A stretch of DNA of 64,000 nt from JAXMAZ01 sp046350115 (GCA_046350115.1 JAXMAZ010000016.1:99376-163375), one strand, 5' to 3'; shown: positions 49,165 to 57,599, counted from the stretch's first letter. Numbers and translations: made by a program. Notes: generated from the letters alone by a model not told the origin.

Positions 49165-50393
49165 GGGTGCTTGTCTCCGGCTGAAAGCCCACCCGTTGCA
49201 ACGGGTGGGCTTTGCGACTTCCTCTCTCTGAGCAAGGGGCGTAGCGCAAACAACCCCAGCAGCGGCCCCGGCGCCAGCACCCACGGGGTGAACACGCCGA
49301 GCCGGTCCCACAGGGCGGCGGTCAACTGGATCGCCACCACCGTGATCGCGAACCCGACCCCGTTTTGCCCGGCCAGCCCGCTGCCGACCGCCTCCGGCGG
49401 GCAGTTGGCCGCGGACAGGGCCGAGAACTGCGGCGAGTCGGTCAGGATCGTCAGCCCCCAGACGGCCAGTAGCCCCAGCCCGACGGCGGTCGGCAGGTGC
49501 GGCAGCAGCGGGGCGAGCAGGCACACCAGCCCGGACCCGGCCAGCGACACCGCCGCCACCGGCGCCCCGCCGACCCGCTGGCTCCACAGCCCGCCGATCA
49601 CACAGCCGACTGCCCCACAGCCGATCAGCCCGCCGGCGGCGAGCAGCGACAGCCGGTCGCCGGCCTCGCCGCGGAGCACGACCGCGGCCAGCGCCGGGCC
49701 GAGCGCCCAGACGGCGTACAGCTCCCAGGCGTGGCCGAAGTACGCCAGCGCGCTGGCCCGGAACCGCGGGGCCTTCGCCGCCGCCCACACCGTCCCCCAG
49801 CGGACTGCCGCCCCCGGCCGACGGTACGGCCCCTGCCCGAGCGCCAGCACCATCAGCCCGCCGGCCGCCGCCAACGCGGAGCCGGCCGCCGCCGCGTCCT
49901 GCCAGCCGGGGCTGAGGTCCGTCCCCCGCAGCAGGAACGGCGTCGCCGTGCCGAGGGCCAGCGCCCCGACCAGCCAGCCGAGCGCCGCCCCGGCCCGCGG
50001 CCCGGCCCAGCCGACCGCCAGCTTCATCCCGACCGGGTACACCCCGGCCAGTGACAGCCCGGTGACAGTCCGGAAGAACAGCGCCGCCGGCAGGTCGTGC
50101 GACAGGTAGGCGAAGCCGAGGTTGGCGAGGGCGGCGGCGAACGCGGACCCGCAGAACAGCCGGTGGGCCGGCACCCGGTCGGCCAGGGCGGTGGACGCCA
50201 GCAGCAGGGTGCCGGCGATGAACCCGAGCTGGACGACGGTGGTCAGCCACGCGGCGTCGGCGGGGGACTGGTGCCAGCGGGCGGACAGGTCCGGCACGGC
50301 GGCCGTGCCGGCGAACCAGACGGCCGTGCCGCACAGCTGGGCGAGCACCACGACCGGGACGGCGAGGCGGTCACGCCGGGCGGAGTTCGTCAC
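49161..50393 (-). CDS. MFS transporter
   Basis: This major-facilitator permease has 410 residues and about 12 transmembrane helices. Helix-loop features include RVPAHRLFCGSAFAAALANL, the helix 4-5 region RTVTGLSLAGVYPVGMKLAV and ILTDSPQFSALSAANCPPEA. The GTG start at 50393 overlaps the PyrF stop by 23 bp. The last ~17 residues (KSQSPPVATGGLSAGDKHP) are encoded by the palindrome at 49184-49213 and its flanks, so the original C-terminus was probably a little shorter. The substrate is unknown. Confidence 0.88.
   Translation of the reverse strand: MTNSARRDRLAVPVVVLAQLCGTAVWFAGTAAVPDLSARWHQSPADAAWLTTVVQLGFIAGTLLLASTALADRVPAHRLFCGSAFAAALANLGFAYLSHDLPAALFFRTVTGLSLAGVYPVGMKLAVGWAGPRAGAALGWLVGALALGTATPFLLRGTDLSPGWQDAAAAGSALAAAGGLMVLALGQGPYRRPGAAVRWGTVWAAAKAPRFRASALAYFGHAWELYAVWALGPALAAVVLRGEAGDRLSLLAAGGLIGCGAVGCVIGGLWSQRVGGAPVAAVSLAGSGLVCLLAPLLPHLPTAVGLGLLAVWGLTILTDSPQFSALSAANCPPEAVGSGLAGQNGVGFAITVVAIQLTAALWDRLGVFTPWVLAPGPLLGLFALRPLLRERKSQSPPVATGGLSAGDKHP
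49184..49213. repeat. 30-bp perfect palindrome at the end of the MFS gene
   Basis: AAAGCCCACCCGTTG is followed directly by its complement CAACGGGTGGGCTTT. A nearly identical palindrome occurs at 58402-58429. This copy lies inside the coding frame. Confidence 0.95.
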
Positions 50394-51213
50394 GCGCCCT
50401 CTCCGCCGCGGCCACGATCTTCGCCTCCCAGTCCGGGTCGTCCGGGCGGAACGGGAACGTCACCCCGCGGCTGCTGTTCACGATGGCCCCGAGGCCGTCC
50501 GGCCGGTACGCGGCTTTCACGTCCGCCGCCGTCCCGCCCTGGGCGCCGTACCCGGGGACGAGCAGCCAGCAGTCCGGCAGCGCCGCCCGCAGCTCGGCCA
50601 GCTCCCGCGGGTGCGTCGCCCCGACCACGGCCCCGACAGCCCCGAGGCCGCACGCGTCGACGGTCGGCGCGTTCCACCGGGCGACCGCGTCGGCGACGTG
50701 CCGGTACAGCGGCTTCCCGTCGCACACCAAATCCTGGAACAGCCCCGCCCCCTTGTTGCTGGTGCGGACCAGCACGAACAGCCCGGCGTCGTGCTTGCGG
50801 GCGGCAGTGACGAACGGCTCGACCGCGTCTTCGCCGAGGTACGGGTTGACGGTCAGCGAGTCGGCGGCGAACGTCTCGAACGCGGCCGCCGCATACGCCT
50901 CGGCGGTGCTGGCGATGTCCCCCCGTTTGGCGTCGAGGACGGTGACGAAGCCGAGTTCCTTCGCCGCGGCCAGCAGCGAGTGCAGGGCGCCGGCCCCGGC
51001 CGGCCCGAGCTGCTCGAAGAACGCGGCCTGCGGCTTCACCACCCCGCAGAACGGCCGCACCAGTTCGAGCACCCGCCGGCCGAACGCCTCGAACGCGGCG
51101 GCCGGCTCGCGGTCACGGACGGCCGCCGGCAGCATCTCCCACCGCGGGTCGATGCCCACGCACAGCGGCCCCTTGCGGCGGACGGCGTCGGCCAACCGGT
51201 CGGCGAACGACAT
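50371..51213 (-). CDS. pyrF: Orotidine 5'-phosphate decarboxylase, type 2 (possible independent start)
   Basis: PyrF makes UMP from OMP in pyrimidine synthesis in the cytoplasm. Read from the ATG at 51213 it has 280 residues and starts MSFADRLADAVRRKGPLCVG. The catalytic motif VLDAKRGDIASTAEAY (the Asp-x-Lys-Arg-x-x-Asp set) marks the longer, mycobacterial-type form. LLVPGYGAQGGTAADVKAAY and VNSSRGVTFPF are the phosphate-binding end. It is in frame with the antiporter, so this entry marks the domain and an alternative start. No clear Shine-Dalgarno precedes the ATG. Confidence 0.85.
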   Translation of the reverse strand: MSFADRLADAVRRKGPLCVGIDPRWEMLPAAVRDREPAAAFEAFGRRVLELVRPFCGVVKPQAAFFEQLGPAGAGALHSLLAAAKELGFVTVLDAKRGDIASTAEAYAAAAFETFAADSLTVNPYLGEDAVEPFVTAARKHDAGLFVLVRTSNKGAGLFQDLVCDGKPLYRHVADAVARWNAPTVDACGLGAVGAVVGATHPRELAELRAALPDCWLLVPGYGAQGGTAADVKAAYRPDGLGAIVNSSRGVTFPFRPDDPDWEAKIVAAAERARDELRPA

Positions 51214-52650
51214 GCTCGCTCCTGTAGGGTCCGCTGTGCGGACCGTTGCGCCCCACCGGTCCGCACAGCGGTACTCGACCGCCACCGGCCGCCGGCCCAG
51301 GAACCCGCTCGCCCGGATCGGCCCGTCCAGCTCCGTCCCGTGCCGCAGCCACAGCACCAGCGGGGTGGTCATCACCGTGGTGACGACGGCCATCAGCACC
51401 AACATGCCGAACACGCTCTTCGGGATCACCCCCAGGTCGTACCCCAGGTTGATGACCACCAGCACGATCAGCCCGCGGGTGTTCATCAGCACCCCGGCGA
51501 CGGCCGCCTCCCGGGGCGGGAACCCGGCCATCCAGGCGGCCACCCCGCACCCGCCCACCTTGCCGACCACCGCGGCGACCAGCAGCGCCCCGCACAGCAG
51601 CCACATCGTCGCCCCGCCGGCCCCCCCGACCTCGGTCCGCAGCCCGGTGTAGGTGAAGAACACCGGCAGGAAGAAGGCGGTGACGAAGTCCTGCACCCGG
51701 GCCGTCACCGCCCGGCGGACGGCCGGCTGGTCGGACAGCACCGCCCCCAGCACGAACGCCCCGAACACCGCGAACACCCCGATCCGGTTGGTGGCCAGGG
51801 CGGTCAGCAGCAGGGCCGCCAGTACCACCCCCAGGGCGTTCAGGGTGAGCGCCCCGTCGGCCGCCCGCAGGCTCCAGTTCAGGTAGCGGGTGAGGGCCGG
51901 CCGGACGAGGTACACCATCCCCAGGACGAACCCGACGGTCAGCCCGACCATCCGGGCCGTCTGCCACGGGTCGAACGCCGACTCGGCCAGGGCGGCGACG
52001 GCGGCCAGCAGCACCCACCCGACCGCGTCCCCGACGGCGGCGGCGGCGATCACCACCGCCCCCAGCTTGGTCCGGCTCACCCCCAGCTCGTGCATCATCC
52101 GGCCGAGCACCGGGATGGCGGTGATGGCCAGGGCCACCCCCAGGAACAGGGTCAGCCCGACCAGCGGGACCGGGCCGGCCGTCGGGTGCGGCTCCAGGTG
52201 CGGGTGGAGGACCGGGCCGAGGGCCGCCCCGAGGGCGAACGGCAGGGCCGTCCCGGCGACCGCGATCCCGGCCGCCGCCCGCCCGCTCCCCCGCAGGTGG
52301 GCGAACTCCACCTCCAGCCCGATCAGGAACAGCAGCAGGATCAGCCCGAGTTCGGCGAGCGTCTGGAAGACGAGCGGCAGGGCGGCGGCGGCCAGCTCGT
52401 CCGGCACCCCGGGCAGGGGCGGCCGGAACACCGCCGCGAACAGCCCCGGGGCCAGCCATCCGACCAGGGACGGCCCGAGCACCAGCCCGGCGACCACCTC
52501 CCCGACCACCGCCGGCTGGCCGACCCGCCGGGCCAGCGTCCCGAACACCCGGGCGGCGGCGATGATGACGGCGAGCTGGACCAGCACCGGCAGGAGGAGT
52601 TCTTCCGCGCTCACCCGGCGGAGGGTCGCGGCCAGCTCGACGGCGGTCAT
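50371..52650 (-). CDS. CPA2-type cation/proton antiporter joined in frame to orotidine 5'-phosphate decarboxylase
   Basis: One open frame of 759 codons encodes two enzymes. The N-terminal ~455 residues are a monovalent cation:proton antiporter with about 12-13 membrane helices (GQPAVVGEVVAGLVLGPSLV, ELGLILLLFLIGLEVEFAHL, GVLMNTRGLIVLVVINLGYD). The C-terminal ~280 residues are PyrF. The joint (CADRWGATVRTADPTGAS) is encoded by an inverted repeat at 51231-51271, and no stop codon separates the two. I think the antiporter once ended before the repeat and lost its stop, so the product may be a true fusion, or PyrF may also start at its own ATG (51213). The antiporter lacks a TrkA-type regulatory domain. 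The MFS gene overlaps the 3' end. Confidence 0.8.
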   Translation of the reverse strand: MTAVELAATLRRVSAEELLLPVLVQLAVIIAAARVFGTLARRVGQPAVVGEVVAGLVLGPSLVGWLAPGLFAAVFRPPLPGVPDELAAAALPLVFQTLAELGLILLLFLIGLEVEFAHLRGSGRAAAGIAVAGTALPFALGAALGPVLHPHLEPHPTAGPVPLVGLTLFLGVALAITAIPVLGRMMHELGVSRTKLGAVVIAAAAVGDAVGWVLLAAVAALAESAFDPWQTARMVGLTVGFVLGMVYLVRPALTRYLNWSLRAADGALTLNALGVVLAALLLTALATNRIGVFAVFGAFVLGAVLSDQPAVRRAVTARVQDFVTAFFLPVFFTYTGLRTEVGGAGGATMWLLCGALLVAAVVGKVGGCGVAAWMAGFPPREAAVAGVLMNTRGLIVLVVINLGYDLGVIPKSVFGMLVLMAVVTTVMTTPLVLWLRHGTELDGPIRASGFLGRRPVAVEYRCADRWGATVRTADPTGASMSFADRLADAVRRKGPLCVGIDPRWEMLPAAVRDREPAAAFEAFGRRVLELVRPFCGVVKPQAAFFEQLGPAGAGALHSLLAAAKELGFVTVLDAKRGDIASTAEAYAAAAFETFAADSLTVNPYLGEDAVEPFVTAARKHDAGLFVLVRTSNKGAGLFQDLVCDGKPLYRHVADAVARWNAPTVDACGLGAVGAVVGATHPRELAELRAALPDCWLLVPGYGAQGGTAADVKAAYRPDGLGAIVNSSRGVTFPFRPDDPDWEAKIVAAAERARDELRPA
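51231..51271. repeat. Inverted repeat bridging the antiporter and pyrF frames
   Basis: CCGCTGTGCGGACC (51231-51244) pairs perfectly with GGTCCGCACAGCGG (51258-51271) around a 13-base loop. It sits exactly at the joint of the two domains and is open in the coding frame. Confidence 0.92.
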
Positions 52651-52665
52651 CGGTTCTCCAAAGGC

Positions 52666-52780
52666 AATGGCCCGCAGAGGACGCCGACTCCGACGCAGAT
52701 GAAAACCGGATCGGAATTTAGAACTACGCTTTAAATCCGGTTTTCATCTGCGTCGGAGTCGGCGTCCTCTGGTGGCCATT
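52666..52780. repeat. 46-bp-arm inverted repeat
   Basis: Arms 52666-52711 and 52735-52780 pair with only two mismatches, with a 23-base loop. The left arm and loop carry GATGAAAACCGGATCGGAA (52698-52716), shared with the repeat at 17502-17628. The right arm encodes the C-terminus of the anti-sigma-like gene, whose TAG stop lies in the loop (52726-52724). Confidence 0.95.
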
Positions 52781-53202
52781 CTTAACTCCCGCCGGCGTGC
52801 CGCAGCACCCCGGCAGGTTGCTGTCCACGATCCGCTTCCGGCGGGCGGTCCGCGGCGTCTCCGGCTCCGCCTGCAGCTTCGCCAGGTCGTCCAGGTTGGC
52901 CCGGCAGAAGGAGCAGCCGACCGTCTTCAGGTGGAAGTCGATGTAGTCCAGCAGGTCCGGGTCGTTCGTCCGCGCTGGAGCAGGTAACCGCCGAGCTGCT
53001 CGCGGGTCGGGCAGGACAGCCGCTCCCGCCGCCACACCGCCCCGACGGAGTGCTCCCCGCGGTCCGCCTCTTGACGCACCTGGTTGAACAGCGACTGGAC
53101 CGCCGGCTGGGTCCGCAGCGCCTGCTCGACGGCCGCCGTCTCGGCGTCCGGCAGGGCGTCGGCCAGGTAGTCGCGGAGGGTTTCCCGGGTGATCTCGGGC
53201 AT
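52724..53202 (-). pseudogene. Frameshifted anti-sigma/zinc-finger-like protein
   Basis: The first part, from the ATG at 53202, reads PEITRETLRDYLADALPDAE and then CPTREQLGGYLLQ. The continuation PDLLDYIDFHLKTVGCSFC and ANLDDLAKLQAE is in another frame. The join at about 52960-52975 needs one added base, so one base has been lost there, by mutation or sequencing error. The combined pattern (REQLGGYLL… DYIxFHLxxVGCxFCxANLDDL) is that of planctomycete anti-sigma-factor-like proteins. The C-terminus (GHQRTPTPTQMKTGFKA) comes from the inverted repeat. Confidence 0.7.
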
Positions 53203-53322
53203 GGCGGGGTCCGGCGGCCACGGGGCAGGTGACATCTTATCAGAATCCATCCGCCGGGCCGGGGCAAGGCGATCGGGCATCCGGCCGGGAGATCGCGCAC
53301 CCGACCCATCGACATCACCCCA

Positions 53323-53464
53323 CTTCCTCCCCCTCCCGCTTCGGGGAGGGGGCCGGGGTGGGGTCAGACCCCGACCCGTTGCGGAGATTTTGAAGGCGGC
53401 TGGACCGGGTGGCAGTCGTGACCCCACCCCCCGGCCCCTCCCCGAAGCAGGGAGGGGAGAAAAA
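53323..53464. repeat. Inverted repeat of the TGACCCCAC family between divergent genes
   Basis: The left arm 53323-53366 (CTTCCTCCCCCTCCCGCTTC… ending GTGGGGTCA) pairs with 53419-53460 (TGACCCCACCCCCCGGCCCC…) with small gaps. A close relative is at 56542-56688. It fills most of the 300-bp divergent gap upstream of the oxidase gene, where no promoter stands out. Confidence 0.87.
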
Positions 53465-53502
53465 CCCTGTGCGGCGGCTGAACGGGACGGCACAATCCCG
53501 GC

Positions 53503-54642
53503 ATGAGCCAGAACTACGACGTGATCGTCTTGGGCGTCGGCGGGATGGGGTCGGCGGCCTGCTTCGAGCTGGCCAGCCGCGGCCGCCGGGTGCTCGGGCT
53601 GGAGCAGTTCCCGCTGGCCCACGACCGCGGCAGCTCCCACGGCCACACCCGCATCATCCGCCAGGCGTACTACGAGCACCCGGCCTACGTGCCGCTGGTG
53701 CAGCGGGCCTACGAGCGGTGGTACGAGCTGGAGCAGCTCACCGGCCGGCACCTGCTGACCGGGTGCGGGTGCCTGACCGTCGGCCCGCCGGGCGGGGAGC
53801 TGGTGACGGGGGTGAAGCGGTCCGCCGCCCTGCACCGGCTCGCCGTCACCCCGCTGACCGCCGCGGACGTCGAACGGCACTTCCCGGCGTTCCGCGTGCC
53901 GCACGACATGGAAGCGGTGTTGGAGCCGACGGCCGGCTTCCTGTACGTGGAAGACTGCGTCCGGGCGCACTGTGACGCCGCGGTGTCACTCGGGGCGGAG
54001 GTCCACGCCGAGGAGCCGGTGCGGGAGTGGCGGGCGGTCAACGACGGGGTGGAGGTGCGGACCGACCGCGGCACCTACTCGGCCGCCCGGCTGGTCGTCA
54101 CCGCCGGCCCGTGGGCGACCACCCTGCTCCGCGACATCGGCGTCCCGCTGGCGGTGATGCGGCAGGTGCTGCTCTGGTTCCGGCCGACCGACGCCGCCCT
54201 GTTCCGCCGGGACCGGTTCCCGATCTTCCTGGTGGATGATTCCACTGGCGCGTACTACGGGCTGCCGATGGTGGACGGCCGCGGGGTGAAGCTGGCCCGG
54301 CACTACGGGGCCGAGGAACTGCCGACACCGGACGGGGCGGACCGCGAGACGCACCCGGCCGACGGGGAGGCGGTGCGGCCGTTCGTGCGGCGGTATCTGC
54401 CGGCCGCCGACGGGCCGCTCGGCGGGGCGCAAGTGTGTCTGTACACCCTCACCCCGGACCGGCACTTCGTCCTCGACACCCATCCGCGACACCCGCAGGT
54501 GGCGGTGGCGTGCGGGTTCAGCGGGCACGGGTTCAAGTTCGCGTCGGCGGTCGGCGAGGTGCTGGCCGACCTGACCGAGACCGGAACCACCCGGCACGAC
54601 ACCGGGCTGTTCCGGGCGGGGCGGTTCCTCGGCCTCGTTTAG
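53503..54642 (+). CDS. solA: Monomeric sarcosine/N-methyl-L-tryptophan oxidase family flavoenzyme
   Basis: This FAD-dependent amine oxidase (379 residues) demethylates N-methyl amino acids, releasing formaldehyde and H2O2. The FAD-binding start is VIVLGVGGMGSAACFELASR. The family arginines are in SSHGHTRIIRQAYYEHPAYV, and Cys312 in QVCLYTLTPDRHFVLD is the expected site of the covalent flavin. GFSGHGFKFASAVGEVLADL closes the FAD domain. SolA is the best-known close relative, but sarcosine oxidase is equally possible. The stop TAG overlaps the TAA of the convergent TerB-like gene. Confidence 0.88.
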   Translation: MSQNYDVIVLGVGGMGSAACFELASRGRRVLGLEQFPLAHDRGSSHGHTRIIRQAYYEHPAYVPLVQRAYERWYELEQLTGRHLLTGCGCLTVGPPGGELVTGVKRSAALHRLAVTPLTAADVERHFPAFRVPHDMEAVLEPTAGFLYVEDCVRAHCDAAVSLGAEVHAEEPVREWRAVNDGVEVRTDRGTYSAARLVVTAGPWATTLLRDIGVPLAVMRQVLLWFRPTDAALFRRDRFPIFLVDDSTGAYYGLPMVDGRGVKLARHYGAEELPTPDGADRETHPADGEAVRPFVRRYLPAADGPLGGAQVCLYTLTPDRHFVLDTHPRHPQVAVACGFSGHGFKFASAVGEVLADLTETGTTRHDTGLFRAGRFLGLV

Positions 54643-55019
54643 CCCTGCACCAGCCGCTTGTACAGCCCGTCGAACTCCGGGCTGGTCGCCTTCGCCCCGG
54701 CCTTCAGCTCGCGGAGCAACTGCGTCTCGTAGGGGTCCACCTTGCCGTCGGACAGGACGAACCGCTGCAGCCAGACCGCCTCGGCCGCGTCCAGCCGGCC
54801 GTCGGCCAGCAGCAACTTCTTCACCACGCCCAGGACGAACCGGTGGAAGTCGGCGTGGGCGACCGACGCGGACCGCCGCAGGTCGAGCAGGAACTCGGCC
54901 TCCGACCGGTCGATCAGGTGGTCGGCCAGGAACTCGGTTTTGACGACCTCGGTCTCCCGCTGGCCGATCGCCCCGTCGGCCAGGATCAGGTTCTTGGCCA
55001 GCCGCTTCCAGTCCGCCAT
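54639..55019 (-). CDS. TerB-family (tellurite-resistance-like) helical protein
   Basis: This 126-residue all-helical protein contains two TerB-type units: LILADGAIGQRETEVVKTEF and LLLADGRLDAAEAVWLQRFV, each with the Asp-Gly metal-loop pattern. The ATG at 55019 is preceded by GGGGAGGGG and is preferred to the in-frame start at 55046. TerB proteins bind Ca2+ or act in membrane stress; no other ter genes are present here. The stop codons of this gene and the oxidase gene overlap by two bases. Confidence 0.8.
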   Translation of the reverse strand: MADWKRLAKNLILADGAIGQRETEVVKTEFLADHLIDRSEAEFLLDLRRSASVAHADFHRFVLGVVKKLLLADGRLDAAEAVWLQRFVLSDGKVDPYETQLLRELKAGAKATSPEFDGLYKRLVQG

Positions 55020-55064
55020 TGGGTGCCCCTCCCCGGTGGGTGACACCCCATTCCTAGCCGGCGG

Positions 55065-56336
55065 TCAGCGGCGGGCCAATTCACGGGAGATGATCCGCTC
55101 CAGCTCGGCGGCGTCGGCCGGGTGCCCCTGCCAGAGCACCTCGCCGGTGGCGTCCAGCAGCACCAGCGTCGGGAACGCCTGCACCCCGAACCGCCGCATC
55201 ACGGCCCCCGGCTGCCGGCCCGGCTCGACGTACAGCAGGTAGTTCAGCCGCTCGGCCCGCTGGTACTGGCCGGCCACCGCCCGCCGCTGGGCTTCGTCCG
55301 CCTCGTCGCACGTCACCCCGACCACCTCCAGCCCCCGCAAGCCGTACTCGGCCTGGAGCCGGGTCAGCACCGGGGCGAACTTCTTGCACGGCAGGCAGCG
55401 GGTGGTCATGAAGTCGAGCAGCACCAGCTCGCCGGCCCGGCCGGCCGGCACCGCCCGGGCCTCCCCGATCGGGTCGATCAGGGTGAACTGGTTCCCCTTC
55501 GGGACCGGGACGCTGTTCGACTGCGACTTGGCCGGCGGCAGCGGCGGGACGGTCGGCGGCGGGCCGGTCGGGATGTTCGTCACAGGCGGCCGGGCCAGCC
55601 CGCCGCCCCCCTCGGTCTGCAGGTCCGGGCGGGTCGGCGACCGCGGGGCGTCGGCGGCGGGCGGCGGCACCGGGGACCAGGAGCCGTCACCGCTCGGGGC
55701 GGTGGCGGTCGGGGCCGGCAGCGACGGGGCGGGCAGGCCGCCGGCCGGCGGGCGGTCGTCCGATGCAGGCCGGCTGCCGGTCGGCTTGCCGGGGAAGTTC
55801 AGCCCTTCCAGCAGGGTGATGCGGACGTACTGGCTCCGCGGCTGGCCGGTCTGCGCCCACACCTGGCCGCCGTAGGGCTTGCCGTCCAGGGTCATGCGGA
55901 CGGTGAGCTGGTAGGACTGTCGGTGCTGCAGCCCGCGGATGAGGAAGTGCCCGTCCTTGCCGGTCTGGACGCCGACCTCGGCCCCGCCGCCCCCGCCGCC
56001 GGCCGGCTCGACCGAGATGAACGCGTCCCGCACCTTCCGCCCGTCCGGGTCTTCGACCCACCCGGCCAGGATGCCCCGGCTGTCCCGGGCCAGGTCGTAC
56101 CCGGGGCTGGACGGGTCGGCCCAGGAGTCCGCCTTCGGGGTGCCGACTTTGTCCAAACCCGGGTTCGGGCCGTCAGTCCACCGCTGACCGGGCGGCTTGG
56201 TCCGGGCGGCCGGCTCCGCGGACCGTTCACGGTCGCGGTCCCGGTCCCGCTCGGCCCGGTCGTCCCGCTCCCGGTCCAGGTTTTTACACCCGGCCAGGGC
56301 GAGTACGGCCGCGAGTCGGATGGCCCACCGTCGCAT
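55065..56336 (-). CDS. Thioredoxin-fold lipoprotein with carboxypeptidase-regulatory-like domain
   Basis: This 423-residue lipoprotein has the lipobox LALAGC (residues ~12-17) followed by an Arg/Asp/Glu-rich linker. A carboxypeptidase-regulatory-like beta-sandwich follows (LAGWVEDPDGRKVRDAFISV, then GKDGHFLIRGL). A Pro-rich stretch leads to a C-terminal TlpA-type thioredoxin domain with the redox motif TTRCLPCKKFAPVL and FGVQAFPTLVLLD. It should sit on the outer face of a membrane and manage thiol redox state, perhaps of heme proteins such as the PSCyt family (inference). The ATG at 56336 begins the signal. Confidence 0.87.
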   Translation of the reverse strand: MRRWAIRLAAVLALAGCKNLDRERDDRAERDRDRDRERSAEPAARTKPPGQRWTDGPNPGLDKVGTPKADSWADPSSPGYDLARDSRGILAGWVEDPDGRKVRDAFISVEPAGGGGGGAEVGVQTGKDGHFLIRGLQHRQSYQLTVRMTLDGKPYGGQVWAQTGQPRSQYVRITLLEGLNFPGKPTGSRPASDDRPPAGGLPAPSLPAPTATAPSGDGSWSPVPPPAADAPRSPTRPDLQTEGGGGLARPPVTNIPTGPPPTVPPLPPAKSQSNSVPVPKGNQFTLIDPIGEARAVPAGRAGELVLLDFMTTRCLPCKKFAPVLTRLQAEYGLRGLEVVGVTCDEADEAQRRAVAGQYQRAERLNYLLYVEPGRQPGAVMRRFGVQAFPTLVLLDATGEVLWQGHPADAAELERIISRELARR

Positions 56337-56541
56337 CGGACGCCCCCGGCCGACCGGTACACCCCGTATAACCGGACCGGTGTTTGAATATAGGCGTCGC
56401 ATTCTTCCCGACGACGGGGGAGGCGTCAAGCCCGAGCGGCGGCGGGGCAGGGGAACCGCTCGCTTGCGGAGTGAGCGGACCGGGACGGTCGCCCCGGTTA
56501 ACCCAGCTTGCCGTGGACGGGACGCAGCACCCGTGGTGAGG

Positions 56542-56688
56542 TTTTGCTCCCCCTCCCTGCTCCGGGGAGGGGGCTGGGGGGTGGGGTCACACCTGCGACC
56601 CGATTCTGGGACTCCGAGTTTACAGCGATGGGTGGCAGGTCTGACCCCACCCCCCGGCCCCCTCCCCGAAGCGGAGAGGGGGAGAAAG
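56542..56688. repeat. Inverted repeat of the TGACCCCAC family upstream of lspA
   Basis: The left arm 56542-56589 (…GGGGGGTGGGGTCA) pairs with 56642-56688 (TGACCCCACCCCCCGGCCCC…) with small gaps. The same family is at 53323-53464. The 498-base divergent gap (56337-56834) holds this repeat, a more AT-rich spot near 56370-56400 that may be the lipoprotein promoter, and nothing else recognisable. Confidence 0.87.
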
Positions 56689-56834
56689 AACAAGATGGGC
56701 GGCCTTGCGACCACAGGTGTTGCCAGTTATAGCGGTCGGGGACGGTCTGCCGACCGTGCCGGTCGGATCGCTTGACGGGTCCGGCCGGCCCGGCTACCGT
56801 GCCAGTGTCCCTGCCTTCCTCCGAGCGACCCGCG

Positions 56835-57452
56835 ATGTCGAACCCGTCCCCCCGCTCGTACCGCTGGCTGCTGGTGACGCTGGCGGTCGTCGGGCTGCTG
56901 GCCGACCTGGGCACCAAGTACGGGATGTTCCGCTGGCTGTACCAGGCCGGCGGGGCGGACATGCTCCGCGGCGAGTCGGAGGTGGTGCCCGGGTGGTTCA
57001 AGTTCACCGCCGAGTTCGACCCGACCGTGCCGCCGTGCGGGTGCTGGTTCGAGCCGCTGCAGACGTGGAGCGCCCCGGTCATGCCGCGGGTCAACCACGG
57101 GGCGCTGTTCGGGCTGGGCGGCCAGCACAAGGGCGGGGCGAACCAGTTCTTCGCCGGGGTGAGCGTGGTGGCGGCGGCGGCCATCCTGGTGTGGGCCAGC
57201 CGGCGGACGACGGCCGCCGACGGGTGGCTGTGCGCCGCCCTCGGGCTGATCCTCGGCGGGACGGTCGGCAACCTGTACGACCGGGTGGTGTTCAACGGGG
57301 TGCGGGACTTCCTGTACTTCTACCGGATCGAGTGGCCGGTGTTCAACGTGGCCGACTGCTGCCTGGTGGTCGGGGCCGGGATGCTGCTGGTCCACGCCTT
57401 CCTCACCCCGACCGAGCCGAAGCCGGCGGCGGTCCCGGCGACGGTTTCGTAG
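56835..57452 (+). CDS. lspA: Lipoprotein signal peptidase
   Basis: LspA cleaves lipoprotein signal peptides at the inner membrane, so it serves the lipoproteins in this window. The 205-residue protein has four membrane helices and the two catalytic aspartates, Asp149 in GGTVGNLYDRVV and Asp174 in FNVADCC. The VNHGALFG motif is also present. About 50 residues (38-85, ADMLRGESEVVPGWFKFTAE, then PPCGCWFEPLQTW) are inserted between helix 1 and that motif, compared with about 160 residues for E. coli LspA. The ATG at 56835 replaces an in-frame start 63 bp upstream. The TAG stop lies in an inverted-repeat arm. Confidence 0.92.
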   Translation: MSNPSPRSYRWLLVTLAVVGLLADLGTKYGMFRWLYQAGGADMLRGESEVVPGWFKFTAEFDPTVPPCGCWFEPLQTWSAPVMPRVNHGALFGLGGQHKGGANQFFAGVSVVAAAAILVWASRRTTAADGWLCAALGLILGGTVGNLYDRVVFNGVRDFLYFYRIEWPVFNVADCCLVVGAGMLLVHAFLTPTEPKPAAVPATVS

Positions 57453-57540
57453 GGCGGTGCCGACGCTTTGGGAGGCCCGCCGGTCCGGGCCACGGCCGTC
57501 GCCCAGGCGGCGGGCCTCGAAGACTCGGCACCGCCCTACG
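57448..57540. repeat. Imperfect inverted repeat holding the lspA stop codon
   Basis: The outer arms CGTAGGGCGGTGCCGA (57448-57463) and TCGGCACCGCCCTACG (57525-57540) are perfect. The inner arms GAGGCCCGCCG (57472-57482) / CGGCGGGCCTC (57508-57518) are perfect too. The outer CGTAGGGCGG end is shared with 39243-39333, and its TAG is the lspA stop. Confidence 0.93.
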
Positions 57541-57559
57541 GACAATCCGTGTCACTCGT

Positions 57560-57579
57560 CCGGGGGCTTCGGCCCCCGG
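57560..57579. terminator. CCGGGGGC-TTCG-GCCCCCGG hairpin
   Basis: This is an 8-bp stem closed by a TTCG tetraloop, with the same stem as the hairpin at 2941-2960. It lies after lspA and before the frameshifted gene, and probably contributes to termination. Confidence 0.5.
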
Positions 57580-57599
57580 CGGCGTTTACGGGGGTGCCC

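Noticed and set aside
50122..52734. 870-codon plus-strand open frame opposite the antiporter and PyrF
   Set aside because: His/Gln/Gly/Pro-rich low complexity; the minus strand carries membrane helices and the PyrF active site.
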